A stretch of DNA of 64,000 nt, taken from Microbacterium enclense. Lineage in GTDB: Bacteria > Actinomycetota > Actinomycetes > Actinomycetales > Microbacteriaceae. This document shows, one piece after another, positions 52,229 through 61,003 of the stretch. The DNA lies in assembly GCA_038182865.1 (NCBI GenBank), contig CP116226.1:1178001-1242000 (forward strand), given 5' to 3'. Positions within the stretch are counted from its first letter, which is position 1. Each line of letters begins with the position of its first letter. A model generated the notes under the pieces. That model had not been told where the DNA came from, ran no database searches, and saw only the letters and a list, made by a program, of their open reading frames with translations. The position numbers and the translations under genes are program-made.

Positions 52229-53088
52229 CCGGTACCGCTGCTGCCCTGCTGACGGATCCCCTCGTCCCCGCGCGCGCCGAACGGCGGCGACGGCGTCCGG
52301 CTGTCGGCATCCTGCTCTCTCTGCTCGTGCTCGCGATCGCGATCGCGTGGGCGATCGTGCCGGGGCTGTTCGCGCCGGGCGACCCGACCGCCGGGATCGG
52401 CTCGCAAGCCCTGCAGCCGCCGAGCGCCGCGCACTGGTTCGGAACGGATGCCACGGGCCGAGACCTCTACACGCGTGTGGTGCACGGGGCGTCGCAGTCG
52501 CTCCTCGGCGCGGTGATCGCGGTCGGTGTGGGCTTCGTCGCGGGCACCGCGGTCGGCGTCATCGCGGGTTCGCGACCCGGGCCGGTCGACGACGTCCTCA
52601 TGCGCGGCGTCGACGTGCTCCTGGCGATCCCCGGGCTGCTGCTGTCGCTCAGCATCATCATCCTGCTCGGCTTCGGCACCGCCAACGCGGCGCTCGCCGT
52701 GGGTGTCACCTCGATCGCGGCCTTCGCGCGTCTCGCACGCTCCCAGGTGGTGAGCGTGCGCGTGAGCGACTTCGTCGAAGCGGCGTACGGCAGCGGCGGC
52801 ACGTTCTGGACGGTGCTGTGGCGACACATCCTGCCCAACTCCCTCACCGCGGTGCTCGCCCTCGCCGCGCTCCAGTTCGGCTCGGCGGTGCTGCAGATCG
52901 CAACCCTCGGCTTCCTCGGCTACGGCGCTCCCCCGCCCACGCCCGAGTGGGGACTGCTCGTGTCGGAGGGGCGCAACTACATCGCCACCGCCTGGTGGCT
53001 CACGACGCTTCCCGGCATCGTGATCGCTCTCGTCGTGCTCTCGGCCAACCGGTTGAGCGGCGCCATCCGCCGAGGAGGAACCCCGTGA
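52225..53088 (+). CDS. ABC transporter permease, DppC-like
   Basis: A 287-residue second permease. HWFGTDATGRDLYTRVVHGASQSL is the classic DppC/OppC motif, and the EAA loop is VRVSDFVEAAYGSGGTFWTVLWRHILPNSL. It has about six hydrophobic segments. It overlaps the DppB-like gene and the ATPase gene by 4 bases each, so these genes are translated together. Confidence 0.94.
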   Translation: MTGTAAALLTDPLVPARAERRRRRPAVGILLSLLVLAIAIAWAIVPGLFAPGDPTAGIGSQALQPPSAAHWFGTDATGRDLYTRVVHGASQSLLGAVIAVGVGFVAGTAVGVIAGSRPGPVDDVLMRGVDVLLAIPGLLLSLSIIILLGFGTANAALAVGVTSIAAFARLARSQVVSVRVSDFVEAAYGSGGTFWTVLWRHILPNSLTAVLALAALQFGSAVLQIATLGFLGYGAPPPTPEWGLLVSEGRNYIATAWWLTTLPGIVIALVVLSANRLSGAIRRGGTP

Positions 53089-54725
53089 CCGAGTCACTGC
53101 TCGACATCCAGGGGCTCAGCGTCGACTACGTCACCGACCGGGGTCGTCACACCGCCGTCAGCGACGTCTCGCTCGCGGTGGGTCCCGGTCGCGTCACTGC
53201 GCTCGTCGGGGAGTCGGGGTCGGGCAAGTCGACCCTCGGCCAGGCCGTGCTGGGGCTGTTGCCGAACGCGGCGCGGGTGGCATCCGGAAGCATCCGTCTC
53301 GGTGAGCTCGAGCTGCTCGGACTCCCCGAGCGGCGCCTTCGCGCCCTGCGTGGCGCGCGCATCGGGCTCGTCCCCCAGGATCCGACCGGCTCGCTCAATC
53401 CCGTCCGGACGGTGGGGGCGAGCATCGCCGAGACCTTCCGCGTGCACGGCGACCGCGATCACGCGAAGATCCGCCGGCGCGTGCTCGAGCTGCTCGAGCG
53501 CGTCGGCATCGACGACCCCGCGACCCGCGCGCGCCAGTTCCCGCACGAGCTGTCGGGCGGGATGAAGCAGCGCGTGCTCATCGCCTCGGCGATCGCGCTC
53601 GAACCCGCCCTCATCGTCGCCGATGAGCCGACGAGCGCTCTCGACGTCACGGTGCAGAAGACCGTGCTCGACCTCATCGACAGCCTGCGACGTGAGAGCG
53701 GCACCGGCGTGCTCCTCATCACGCACGACCTCGCGGTGGCGGCCGACCGGGCCGACAACGTGGTCGTGCTGCGCGGCGGCACCGTGCAGGAGACCGGCCG
53801 TGCGTCCGAGGTGCTCGCTCACCCCACCGCGGAGTACACGCGCACACTGCTCGCCGACGCGCCGTCGCTGTCGAGCGTGGTCGAACGACGGATCCCGGAT
53901 GCCACGACCGCCCGCCCCCTCATCGAGGTGGAGGGTCTGCGTCGGGAGTTCGCGCGCCGCGGGGCCGAGCCTTTCGTCGCGGTCGACGACGTGTCGTTCA
54001 CGGTCGCGGCGGGAACGACCCACGCGCTCGTCGGAGAGTCGGGGTCGGGCAAGACCACCACGGGCCGGGCTGTCGCCGGATTCCAGCGCCCCACCGCGGG
54101 TACCGTCCGGGTCGATGGGATCGATGTCACGGCGTTGTCGGGCCGGGGCCTGCGTGACTACCGGCGCACCGTGCAGCTCGTGTACCAGAACCCCCTGGCA
54201 TCCCTCGATCCGCGTCAGCGCGTCGGGCGGGCGATCGAGGAGCCCCTGCGCAACTTCGGGCTCGGGAACGCCTCCGCGCGCTCCGAGCGCGTCCAGCATC
54301 AGCTCGAGCAGGTCGCCCTCGACCCCGCGCTCGCCTCGCGTTACCCGGCGGAGCTGTCGGGCGGGCAACGCCAGCGCGTGGCGATCGCCCGCGCGCTCGT
54401 GCTGGATCCGCGGGTGGTCGTGCTGGATGAGGCGGTGTCGGCCCTCGATGTGACCGTGCAGGCGCAGATCCTGCGGCTGCTCGCGCGCCTGCAGGAAGAA
54501 CTGGGTCTGACGTACCTGTTCATCTCCCACGATCTCGCCGTGGTGCGCCAGATCGCGGATACCGTGTCGGTGCTGCGGCGCGGGCGTCAGGTCGAGACCG
54601 GACCCGTCGCGCGCGTGTTCAGCGATCCGCGTACCGACGACACCCGACAGCTGCTCGCGGCCATTCCGGGAACGGCATACAACGATGAGACGGCCCACGA
54701 GGCGGAAACGGAGACGACGCGATGA
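53085..54725 (+). CDS. Fused double ABC ATPase (DppD-DppF type)
   Basis: A 546-residue protein with two complete nucleotide-binding domains. The first has Walker A GESGSGKST (42-50), signature LSGGMKQRVLIA and Walker B LIVADEPTSALD. The second, from about residue 280, has GESGSGKTT, LSGGQRQRVAIA and VVVLDEAVSALD; the alanine in its Walker B (DEAVSALD) is common in DppF-type domains. It powers the two-permease importer. The GTG at 53085 has GGAGGA upstream and overlaps the permease stop; a longer upstream extension is non-coding. Confidence 0.93.
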   Translation: MTESLLDIQGLSVDYVTDRGRHTAVSDVSLAVGPGRVTALVGESGSGKSTLGQAVLGLLPNAARVASGSIRLGELELLGLPERRLRALRGARIGLVPQDPTGSLNPVRTVGASIAETFRVHGDRDHAKIRRRVLELLERVGIDDPATRARQFPHELSGGMKQRVLIASAIALEPALIVADEPTSALDVTVQKTVLDLIDSLRRESGTGVLLITHDLAVAADRADNVVVLRGGTVQETGRASEVLAHPTAEYTRTLLADAPSLSSVVERRIPDATTARPLIEVEGLRREFARRGAEPFVAVDDVSFTVAAGTTHALVGESGSGKTTTGRAVAGFQRPTAGTVRVDGIDVTALSGRGLRDYRRTVQLVYQNPLASLDPRQRVGRAIEEPLRNFGLGNASARSERVQHQLEQVALDPALASRYPAELSGGQRQRVAIARALVLDPRVVVLDEAVSALDVTVQAQILRLLARLQEELGLTYLFISHDLAVVRQIADTVSVLRRGRQVETGPVARVFSDPRTDDTRQLLAAIPGTAYNDETAHEAETETTR

Positions 54726-55768
54726 GCGGCGCACGACTGGGATTCTTCACGCGGCTGCTGGATGCCGGGACCGATGGCGAGCGATACCGTCGAGCCCTCG
54801 CGCAGGTCCGTGCCGCGGAACAGCACGGCTTCGCCTCGCTCTGGATCGCTCAGCACCACTTCGACCGTGACGAGGGCGGTCTGCCGTCGCCGTTCCCGTT
54901 CCTCGCCGCCGCCGCGGTGCAGACCGAGCGCATCGCGCTCGGCACCGGGATCGTCACCCTCCCCATCGACGACCCCGTGCGGGTCGCCGAAGACGCCGCT
55001 GTCGTGAACGCCCTGAGCGGCGGCCGTGTGCAGCTCGGCATCGGCACCGGGGGCACGCCCTCGTCGTTCGCCGCCTTCCAGCGCTCCTCCGACGAGCGCC
55101 GCGCGATCCAGGCCGAGCACGTGGAGGTGCTGCGCGATGCCTTCGGCGGGCGTGGCATCCGGGGCACGTCCTCGGTCCTCAACCCGCCCGCGCCCGACCT
55201 CGCGGTGCGCCTGTGGCAGGCGACCTTCTCGGTCGAGGGCGGTCGACGAGCCGGTCTCGACGGTGACGGGTTGCTCCTCTCGCGCACGCAGCCGAAGGAG
55301 CCCGGTCAGACGTTGCACGACGTGCAGCTGCCGATCATCGACGCGTACCTCGAGGCCCTGCCGGCGGGCGTCGAGCCGAGGATCCTCGCGTCGCGGACGG
55401 CGGTCGTCGTCGACGCCGGCGACCTCGAGACCGCCTGGCGATCGGCGGACGCGGGCCTTCGCCGGCTCGCGCGCACCTTCCTCAAGCAGGAGGCCACGGG
55501 CGACCTGCGCGAGCTTGCCCGGCTCACCGACACCCACCTCGGCACAGTCGACGAGGTCGTCGCCTCGCTCTCCGCCGACCTCACCCTCGGTCGCGCGACC
55601 GACGTCGCGTTCCAGGTGCACTCGGTCGATCCCGCGCACGAGATCACGCTGCGCTCGATCGAGCTGCTCGCGACGGAAGTCGCTCCCCGACTCGGTCTGC
55701 GCACCGGCCCCGAGGCCGCCGCAGAGCTGCAGAACCCCACCGCTCAGACCACAGGAGTACTCGCATGA
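54722..55768 (+). CDS. FMN-dependent luciferase-like monooxygenase, KPN_01858-like
   Basis: A 348-residue LLM-class TIM-barrel flavoenzyme. It opens RLGFFTRLLDAGTDGERYRRAL and shows the bacterial luciferase-like FASLWIAQHHFDRDEGGLPSPFPFLAAAA and ALGTGIVTLPIDDPVRVAEDAAVVNALSGGRVQLGIGTGG. In the conserved KPN_01854-KPN_01858 gene set this enzyme acts on an unknown imported compound. It overlaps the ATPase and peroxidase genes by 4 bases each. Confidence 0.9.
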   Translation: MSGARLGFFTRLLDAGTDGERYRRALAQVRAAEQHGFASLWIAQHHFDRDEGGLPSPFPFLAAAAVQTERIALGTGIVTLPIDDPVRVAEDAAVVNALSGGRVQLGIGTGGTPSSFAAFQRSSDERRAIQAEHVEVLRDAFGGRGIRGTSSVLNPPAPDLAVRLWQATFSVEGGRRAGLDGDGLLLSRTQPKEPGQTLHDVQLPIIDAYLEALPAGVEPRILASRTAVVVDAGDLETAWRSADAGLRRLARTFLKQEATGDLRELARLTDTHLGTVDEVVASLSADLTLGRATDVAFQVHSVDPAHEITLRSIELLATEVAPRLGLRTGPEAAAELQNPTAQTTGVLA

Positions 55769-57018
55769 CCGACGTGATCGACCTGCTCGCCGGACTCTCC
55801 GCCGACGGACCCCTGGATGCCGTGCGCCACCGCCGCACGCAGGCGCGCGACAACGCCCAGCGCAGCTTCGCCGCCCTCCTCGAGCCGACCGATGACCGGG
55901 GCTTCACGCTCGCGGAGCGGTACGCGGTCGCCACCTTCGTCGCCGCGCTCCATGACGACGACGCGGCCGTGCAGTTCTACGGCGACCTCCTCGCCGACGA
56001 AGACGACGCGGTGCGGGCAGCGGTGTTGACGGCCGCTTCGGCAGGGCGTTCGGCGGGTCCCGTCGGCGTGTACCGCGAACCCGGCCTTGCTGACGAAAGC
56101 ATTCCGACCGAGGCATACGGTGTTCCGGATGCCGTCGCCCCCGCCCTCGGTGAGCGCCTCACGGCCGCGCTGGAGCACACGCACCTTCTCGTCTTCCGTC
56201 CGCGCGAGAGTTCGGCCGACGCGCTGCGCCGGCTCGTCGCCGCGGGATGGAACGCCGACCAGATCGTCTCGCTGTCGCAACTCGTGTCGTTCCTCGCGTT
56301 CCAGCTGCGCGCGGTCGCGGGGCTCCGGGTGGTGTCGGGTCGCGGCACCGAGCCGTGGGCGGCTCCTGACGCGGAGGCCCCGGGTACTCCGCACACCACC
56401 GCGGCCGAGACGGAGTGGGTGACCGAGCACGACGGCATCCGTCGTCCCGACGCCTTCACACAGGAAGGGCTGGGCTGGGTGCCGTGGCTCGCGCCCGTCG
56501 AGCGGGAGGCTCTCACTCCCCGGCAGCTCGAGGCGCTGATCGAGCCGGCGCGCGCGGCGATGCCGTACTTCCGGCTGCTCGCTCGCGACCCCGATGCCCT
56601 CGAGGCACGGACCCTCACCGACCTCGACATCTTCACCAACCCCGACGGCGGCCTCCCCCGCGCTGCGCGCGAGCTGTCGGCCGCCACGGCCTCGAGGCTG
56701 AACGGCTGCGTATTCTGCGCCTCCGTGCACGCGGCGTTCGCGACGCGCGAGTCGGGGCGCCGCGATGACGTGCAGCGCCTGCTCGATGAGGGCGTTGAGG
56801 CCGAGCTCGGGGACGAGCAGTGGAACGCCGTGGCGGCGGCATCCGCTGCTCTGGCCGCGACTCCCCCGGCTCTGACCGCGTCTCACGTCACGCGGCTGCG
56901 CGACGCGGGTCTCGACGACGCCGCGATCGTCGACGCGGTGAACGGGGCGGCGTTCTTCAGCTGGGCGAACCGCCTCATGCTGTCGCTGGGCGAGCCCGAG
57001 GTCCCGTCGCGGCGTTGA
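55765..57018 (+). CDS. Fused CMD-domain and alkylhydroperoxidase-domain protein (Avi_7170/Avi_7169-like)
   Basis: A 417-residue protein of two related AhpD-like halves. The N-terminal half (about 1-195, with FTLAERYAVATFVAAL and SLSQLVSFLAFQLRAVAGLRV) matches the CMD type. The C-terminal half (about 230-417) carries the redox pair in NGCVFCASVHAAFAT (C315, C318). Elsewhere the two are often separate genes called Avi_7170 and Avi_7169; here they form one chain. They probably protect against, or complete, a peroxide-forming reaction of the partner monooxygenase; this is inference. Last gene of the locus. Confidence 0.88.
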   Translation: MTDVIDLLAGLSADGPLDAVRHRRTQARDNAQRSFAALLEPTDDRGFTLAERYAVATFVAALHDDDAAVQFYGDLLADEDDAVRAAVLTAASAGRSAGPVGVYREPGLADESIPTEAYGVPDAVAPALGERLTAALEHTHLLVFRPRESSADALRRLVAAGWNADQIVSLSQLVSFLAFQLRAVAGLRVVSGRGTEPWAAPDAEAPGTPHTTAAETEWVTEHDGIRRPDAFTQEGLGWVPWLAPVEREALTPRQLEALIEPARAAMPYFRLLARDPDALEARTLTDLDIFTNPDGGLPRAARELSAATASRLNGCVFCASVHAAFATRESGRRDDVQRLLDEGVEAELGDEQWNAVAAASAALAATPPALTASHVTRLRDAGLDDAAIVDAVNGAAFFSWANRLMLSLGEPEVPSRR

Positions 57019-57084
57019 GGTCTGGGGCCCGCGGCGTTGCCCGGGACCGCTGGTCCGGGCGGTGCGGCACCCCGCGATCGCATC

Positions 57085-57139
57085 GAGTGTCCACAACACC
57101 CGGACGTTTCTCGCGGCCCCCCGGGTGTTGTGGACACTC
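57085..57139. repeat. Intergenic palindrome, copy 2
   Basis: A perfect 19-base stem (57085-57103 with 57121-57139) and a 17-base loop, between convergent genes. The arms match copy 1 at 46007-46061 except for an A-to-C change in the left arm and the complementary T-to-G change in the right arm. The loop is different. Confidence 0.85.
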
Positions 57140-57177
57140 AACCGAGCGCCACGGTACCGGCACGGGTACCCCGCGGG

Positions 57178-58272
57178 TCAGCGCCCGAAGATGTCCGACA
57201 CGATCGACAGCACCCAGTACCCGACGACGAAGACGCCGATCGCGACCGTCACCCACGACACCCCTCGCTTGAGGCGCCGGCCCGGAGGGGCCACGCCCAC
57301 GGGCGGCGGCGTGAGCAGGGGAGCTGTCGCGCCCACGGCCGCGGCCGACGATGACAGCCGCTCGTCGCGCCACCGCGCCCACTGATCCACCTTCTCCTCG
57401 ATGGCCGCGACCGTCGTGAACAGCCACTCCCACGTTCGGGGGTCGAGGGTGGAGAGGTCGCGTCGCGCGTAGAGAAACAGCCAGTCGTCGACGATCTCGA
57501 CGTCGAGGGCGGCCGCGTTGTCGACGAAGCGCGCCATGACATCGGGGGTGAACAGGTACAGCGCGTCGCGCTCATACCCCTCGGGGCAGTACAGCGCGAA
57601 GTGCGTGTCGAAGTCGCCCTCCAGGCCGAGGCGCTGGCCGCGGGTGAAGGTGATCGGCAGGTTCGACCCCCCGAACAGGCCGTTGTTGCCCACGGCATCC
57701 AGAACGATGTGGGGGAGCGGGGTGTCGAGGCGGATCGCGACGTACGCCCACTTGTGCGTGGTCTCGTGCTTGCCGCCTCCGGTGCGGTACGAGTAGTTCG
57801 CGACCTCGATGAACCGCGGGCGGTATCCGCTCACCACATCGCTCGCCTCGCGGGTGTGTCCCTGCGTGAAGATCATTCCGGGGTGGAGCGGGTTGTCGAC
57901 GTCGCCTCGCCATTCGAGTCCGTTGGCGCGGGCGAAGCGGTCGAGCCGAAAGCGCTTCTCTGCGCGTCCACGGAAAGCGCGCACCACCGCCACGACGATC
58001 AGCGCGAGCACGGTGACGAAGAACAGCACGACGAAGACCGACACGGGGCTGACCGTGTTCCTGCCGGACGTGATCGTGGAGGCCGTCACGATCACCGCCG
58101 GGACTGTGAAGAGCACCAGGCCTCCCCCGATGATCGCCAGCACGGCTCCCGAGACCCACCGCGTCCGCAGTGCACCTCTCCGCCGCAATTCGGCGGTGAA
58201 CGCGCGCACCTCGGCGCGGTCCACCGGCGCGGTCAGGGGCGTCGGGTCGAAGGGGAGAGTCTCGGATGCCAC
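57178..58272 (-). CDS. DUF3137-like membrane protein, paralogue 1
   Basis: A 364-residue protein. Two transmembrane segments lie in the first ~125 residues (AVLAIIGGGLVLFTVPAV and SVFVVLFFVTVLALIVVAVV). A soluble domain follows with PHIVLDAVGNN, EGDFDTHFALYCPEGYERDALYLFTPDVMARFVDNAA and VEIVDDWLFLYARRDL. The protein ends with a Pro-rich linker and a third membrane segment. This is the DUF3137 pattern; the function is unknown. The neighbouring gene is a clear paralogue. It is convergent with the peroxidase locus. Confidence 0.82.
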   Translation of the reverse strand: MASETLPFDPTPLTAPVDRAEVRAFTAELRRRGALRTRWVSGAVLAIIGGGLVLFTVPAVIVTASTITSGRNTVSPVSVFVVLFFVTVLALIVVAVVRAFRGRAEKRFRLDRFARANGLEWRGDVDNPLHPGMIFTQGHTREASDVVSGYRPRFIEVANYSYRTGGGKHETTHKWAYVAIRLDTPLPHIVLDAVGNNGLFGGSNLPITFTRGQRLGLEGDFDTHFALYCPEGYERDALYLFTPDVMARFVDNAAALDVEIVDDWLFLYARRDLSTLDPRTWEWLFTTVAAIEEKVDQWARWRDERLSSSAAAVGATAPLLTPPPVGVAPPGRRLKRGVSWVTVAIGVFVVGYWVLSIVSDIFGR

Positions 58273-58344
58273 GGGCTCACCTTCCTCAGCGGGTCTCGTC
58301 GTGCGCCGCCCAGGTTACCGAGCCGCGGTCGCCGGGTCGCGGCG

Positions 58345-59526
58345 TCAGCGCATCATGAACAACGGGAGCAGGATCATCCCGCCCACCCCCACGACGCCGA
58401 GGGCGAGCACGCCCCCGATGATCGCGAGTGCCACCCAGGGCACCCCTCGGCGCAGGCGTCGTCCCGGAGGAGCGACACCGGGAGGTGCCGACAGCGCCAC
58501 GGGCGCGACCGGGGCGGGAGCGGATGCCACGGCCCCCGGCATCCCGGATCCGGCGGTTACAGCGCCCGCCGGGGCCGACACCCAGGGCACTCCGGCGTCG
58601 ACCGCCGTCGGCAGCAGCCGGTCATCGCGCCACCTCTCCCACTGGTCGAGCTTGTCGAGCAGGGCCGCGATCAAGGAGAACGTCCAGGCCCAGCGGCCGG
58701 GGTCGATGGTCGACATCTCGTCGGACGAGTAGAGGAACAGCCAGTCGTCGACGATCTCGACGTCGAACACGGCGGCGTTGTCGATGAAGCGCGCCATCAC
58801 GTCGGGGGTGAACAGGTACAGCGCATCGCGCTCATATCCCTGCGGGCAGTACAGCCGGAAGTACCGGTCGAAATCGCCCTCGAGGCTCAGGTGCTGGTCG
58901 CGCTGGAACGTGCCGAGGGTGATGCCGTTGCCCGAGGCGTCGAGCACGATGTGCGGCAGCGGCACGTTGAGCTTGATCGCGATGTACCCCCACCGCACAG
59001 TGGTCTGGTTCTTGCCGTTGCTGACCGTGTACTGGTGGTTGCCGACCTCGACGAAGCGCGGCTGGCGTCCGCGCAGCACGTCGGTGGCCATGCGTCCGGA
59101 GCCGAGGTGGAAGATCGAACCGGGCAGCGGCGGGTCGCTGATCGCGGGCACGTACTCCATGCCCACGGCCTGCGAGAAGTGCGCGAGGCGCCAGCGCCGC
59201 TCCATCTGCCGGCGGTTGCCGCGCAGACCCAGGAAGAACGCCGCGCCGATCCCGGCGACGCACAGTCCGATCGGCAGAAGGAACAGGATGCCGAGCAGGA
59301 TCGCGCCCTCTTTGAGCACCGACGCGAACACGACGAGCACGCTCAGGGCCACCCCCGCGAACCCCAGGACGAAGACCCCGAGGAAGACCAGGACGACGAT
59401 CCCCACGACGTTGTTCCCGTCGCGGATCGCCCCCTCGTTCCGCAGGCGGGCGGTGAACGCCTTCGCCGCCGCCGGATCGACCGGATCCAGCAGCGCTCGT
59501 GCATCGAACGGTCGAATTCCCGGCAT
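58345..59526 (-). CDS. DUF3137-like membrane protein, paralogue 2
   Basis: A 393-residue paralogue of the neighbour. The soluble cores share PHIVLDA-GN, EGDFD, YCP-GYERDALYLFTPDVMARF-DNAA and VEIVDDWLFLY. It has more hydrophobic segments near the N-terminus (three) and a longer Ala/Pro-rich linker before the last one. I chose the ATG at 59526, which follows GGGGGGAC; an in-frame GTG 14 codons earlier (59568) has no ribosome-binding site. The pair arose by tandem duplication. Confidence 0.8.
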   Translation of the reverse strand: MPGIRPFDARALLDPVDPAAAKAFTARLRNEGAIRDGNNVVGIVVLVFLGVFVLGFAGVALSVLVVFASVLKEGAILLGILFLLPIGLCVAGIGAAFFLGLRGNRRQMERRWRLAHFSQAVGMEYVPAISDPPLPGSIFHLGSGRMATDVLRGRQPRFVEVGNHQYTVSNGKNQTTVRWGYIAIKLNVPLPHIVLDASGNGITLGTFQRDQHLSLEGDFDRYFRLYCPQGYERDALYLFTPDVMARFIDNAAVFDVEIVDDWLFLYSSDEMSTIDPGRWAWTFSLIAALLDKLDQWERWRDDRLLPTAVDAGVPWVSAPAGAVTAGSGMPGAVASAPAPVAPVALSAPPGVAPPGRRLRRGVPWVALAIIGGVLALGVVGVGGMILLPLFMMR

Positions 59527-59607
59527 CCGTCCCCCCACGGTCTGGCTCGCGATCGCGCTGTTCTCCACGTTACCGATGACGATTCCGCCGAGCGAGGTGG
59601 CATCCGT

Positions 59608-59613
59608 TAGACT
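59608..59613 (+). promoter_or_regulatory. Candidate -10 box of the rpsF operon
   Basis: TAGACT, 113 bases before the rpsF GTG; transcription would start near 59620 and give a leader of roughly 107 bases. Confidence 0.45.
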
Positions 59614-59677
59614 ATGAAGGTTGTCTGGCGACGCCCATGCGCGTATAAGCCCGAGGCAACGTGCACCACACCCTCCT

Positions 59678-59700
59678 GCTGCCGGGAAATGCCCGTCAGC
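59678..59700 (+). promoter_or_regulatory. Leader hairpin of the rpsF operon, possible S6:S18 site
   Basis: GCTG (59678-59681) pairs with CAGC (59697-59700), a C82/T96 mismatch follows, then CGGG (59683-59686) pairs with CCCG (59692-59695) around AAATG. It contains CCG beside the mismatch. Ribosomal proteins S6 and S18 repress their own operon through a CCG-containing bulged hairpin in many bacteria. The match is suggestive only. Confidence 0.4.
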
Positions 59701-59726
59701 CGTTCTAGTCCGAAGGAGGTGGGTTA

Positions 59727-60119
59727 GTGACGCACCAGTACGAACTCATGGTCATCTTCGATCCCGAGGTCGACGAGCGCCAGGTCGCTCCGAAGCTCGA
59801 CGGTTTCCTCAAGGTCATCACGGCCGATGGAGGAACCATCGACAAGGTCGACATCTGGGGCCGCCGTCGTCTCGCCTACGAGATCCGCAAGAAGAACGAG
59901 GGCATCTACGCCGTCGTCAACTTCGTCGCGACCAGCGAGGCCACGAACGAGCTCGACCGTCAGCTGAAGCTGAACGAGCAGATCATGCGCACCAAGGTCC
60001 TGCGCGCCGAAGAAGCGATCGCCCAGGTCGCCGCCGAGGCCAAGCGCTCCGAGGAGAAGGCCGCCCGCAAGGCTGCCGCTCCCCGCAAGGTCGAGTCCGC
60101 CGAGAAGGCTGCGAAGTAA
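59727..60119 (+). CDS. rpsF: Ribosomal protein S6
   Basis: A 130-residue protein of the small ribosomal subunit. The typical sequences are THQYELMVIFDPEVDERQVAP, GRRRLAYEIRKKNEGIYAVVNF and EQIMRTKVLRAEE, with a basic Ala/Lys-rich tail common in Actinobacteria. The GTG start has AAGGAGGT (59713-59720) six bases upstream. It is the first gene of rpsF-ssb-rpsR-rplI. Confidence 0.97.
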   Translation: MTHQYELMVIFDPEVDERQVAPKLDGFLKVITADGGTIDKVDIWGRRRLAYEIRKKNEGIYAVVNFVATSEATNELDRQLKLNEQIMRTKVLRAEEAIAQVAAEAKRSEEKAARKAAAPRKVESAEKAAK

Positions 60120-60124
60120 CGACG

Positions 60125-60637
60125 ATGGCCGGCGAAACCGTCATCACCGTTGTGGGCAACCTCACGGCCGACCCCGAGCTGCGCTACACGCAGAACGGTC
60201 TCCCGGTCGCGAACTTCACCATCGCGTCGACTCCCCGCACGTTCGACCGTCAGGCGAACGAGTGGAAAGACGGCGAGGCGCTGTTCCTGCGTGCCTCGGT
60301 GTGGCGCGAATTCGCCGAGCACGTCGCCGGTTCGCTGACGAAGGGCAGCCGTGTCATCGCGACCGGCCGCCTCAAGCAGCGTTCGTACCAGGACCGCGAG
60401 GGCAACAACCGCACCTCCATCGAACTCGAAGTCGATGAGATCGGCCCCTCGCTCCGCTACGCGACCGCCCAGGTCACCCGTGCCGCTTCCGGCGGTGGCG
60501 GTGGCGGCGGCGGTCAGCGCCCGCAGGTGCAGCAGTCCAACGACGAGCCGTGGTCGACGCCCGGTTCGAACGGCGGCAACAGCGGCGCCGACGCGTGGAG
60601 CACTCCTGGTTCCTACGGAGACGACACCCCGTTCTGA
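60125..60637 (+). CDS. ssb: Single-stranded DNA-binding protein
   Basis: A 170-residue OB-fold protein: ETVITVVGNLTADPELRYTQNGLPVANFTIAS and LKQRSYQDREGNNRTSIELEVDEIG. A Gly/Gln/Ser/Pro-rich tail follows, with two similar AWSTPGS / PWSTPGS segments, and the protein ends in the acidic tip DDTPF that binds partner proteins. It follows rpsF by 5 bases. Confidence 0.97.
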   Translation: MAGETVITVVGNLTADPELRYTQNGLPVANFTIASTPRTFDRQANEWKDGEALFLRASVWREFAEHVAGSLTKGSRVIATGRLKQRSYQDREGNNRTSIELEVDEIGPSLRYATAQVTRAASGGGGGGGGQRPQVQQSNDEPWSTPGSNGGNSGADAWSTPGSYGDDTPF

Positions 60638-60738
60638 TCTTCGCTGCGCCTCTCGGCGCGACGACCCCCGAAATTCCGGATGCCACACCCCGGTCCGCGT
60701 GACCGGCTCGGCATCCGAACCACACGAAAGAAGGAAGC

Positions 60739-60993
60739 ATGGCTGGAAAGGCCACTGGCGACCGCCGCAAGCCGCGGAAGGGCGCAAAGAACGCTGCCCC
60801 CGCGAAGGCGATCCGCGTCGGCGTCATCGACTACAAGGACGTCGCAACCCTCCGCAAGTTCATCTCGGAGCGCGGGAAGATCCGCGCCCGTCGTATCACC
60901 GGTGTCTCCGTGCAGGAGCAGCGCCTGATCGCCCGCGCCATCAAGAACGCGCGCGAGATGGCTCTCCTGCCCTACGCCGGCGCCGGCCGCTAA
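60739..60993 (+). CDS. rpsR: Ribosomal protein S18
   Basis: An 84-residue basic protein. The core runs from VIDYKDVATLRKFISERGKI to RITGVSVQEQRLIARAIKNAREMALLPY, all diagnostic. AAGAAGGAAGC lies before the ATG. S18 forms the complex with S6 (rpsF) on the ribosome. The CxxC metal-binding motif of some S18 proteins is absent (the protein has no cysteine). Confidence 0.97.
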   Translation: MAGKATGDRRKPRKGAKNAAPAKAIRVGVIDYKDVATLRKFISERGKIRARRITGVSVQEQRLIARAIKNAREMALLPYAGAGR

Positions 60994-61003
60994 GGAGCAC
61001 CCG

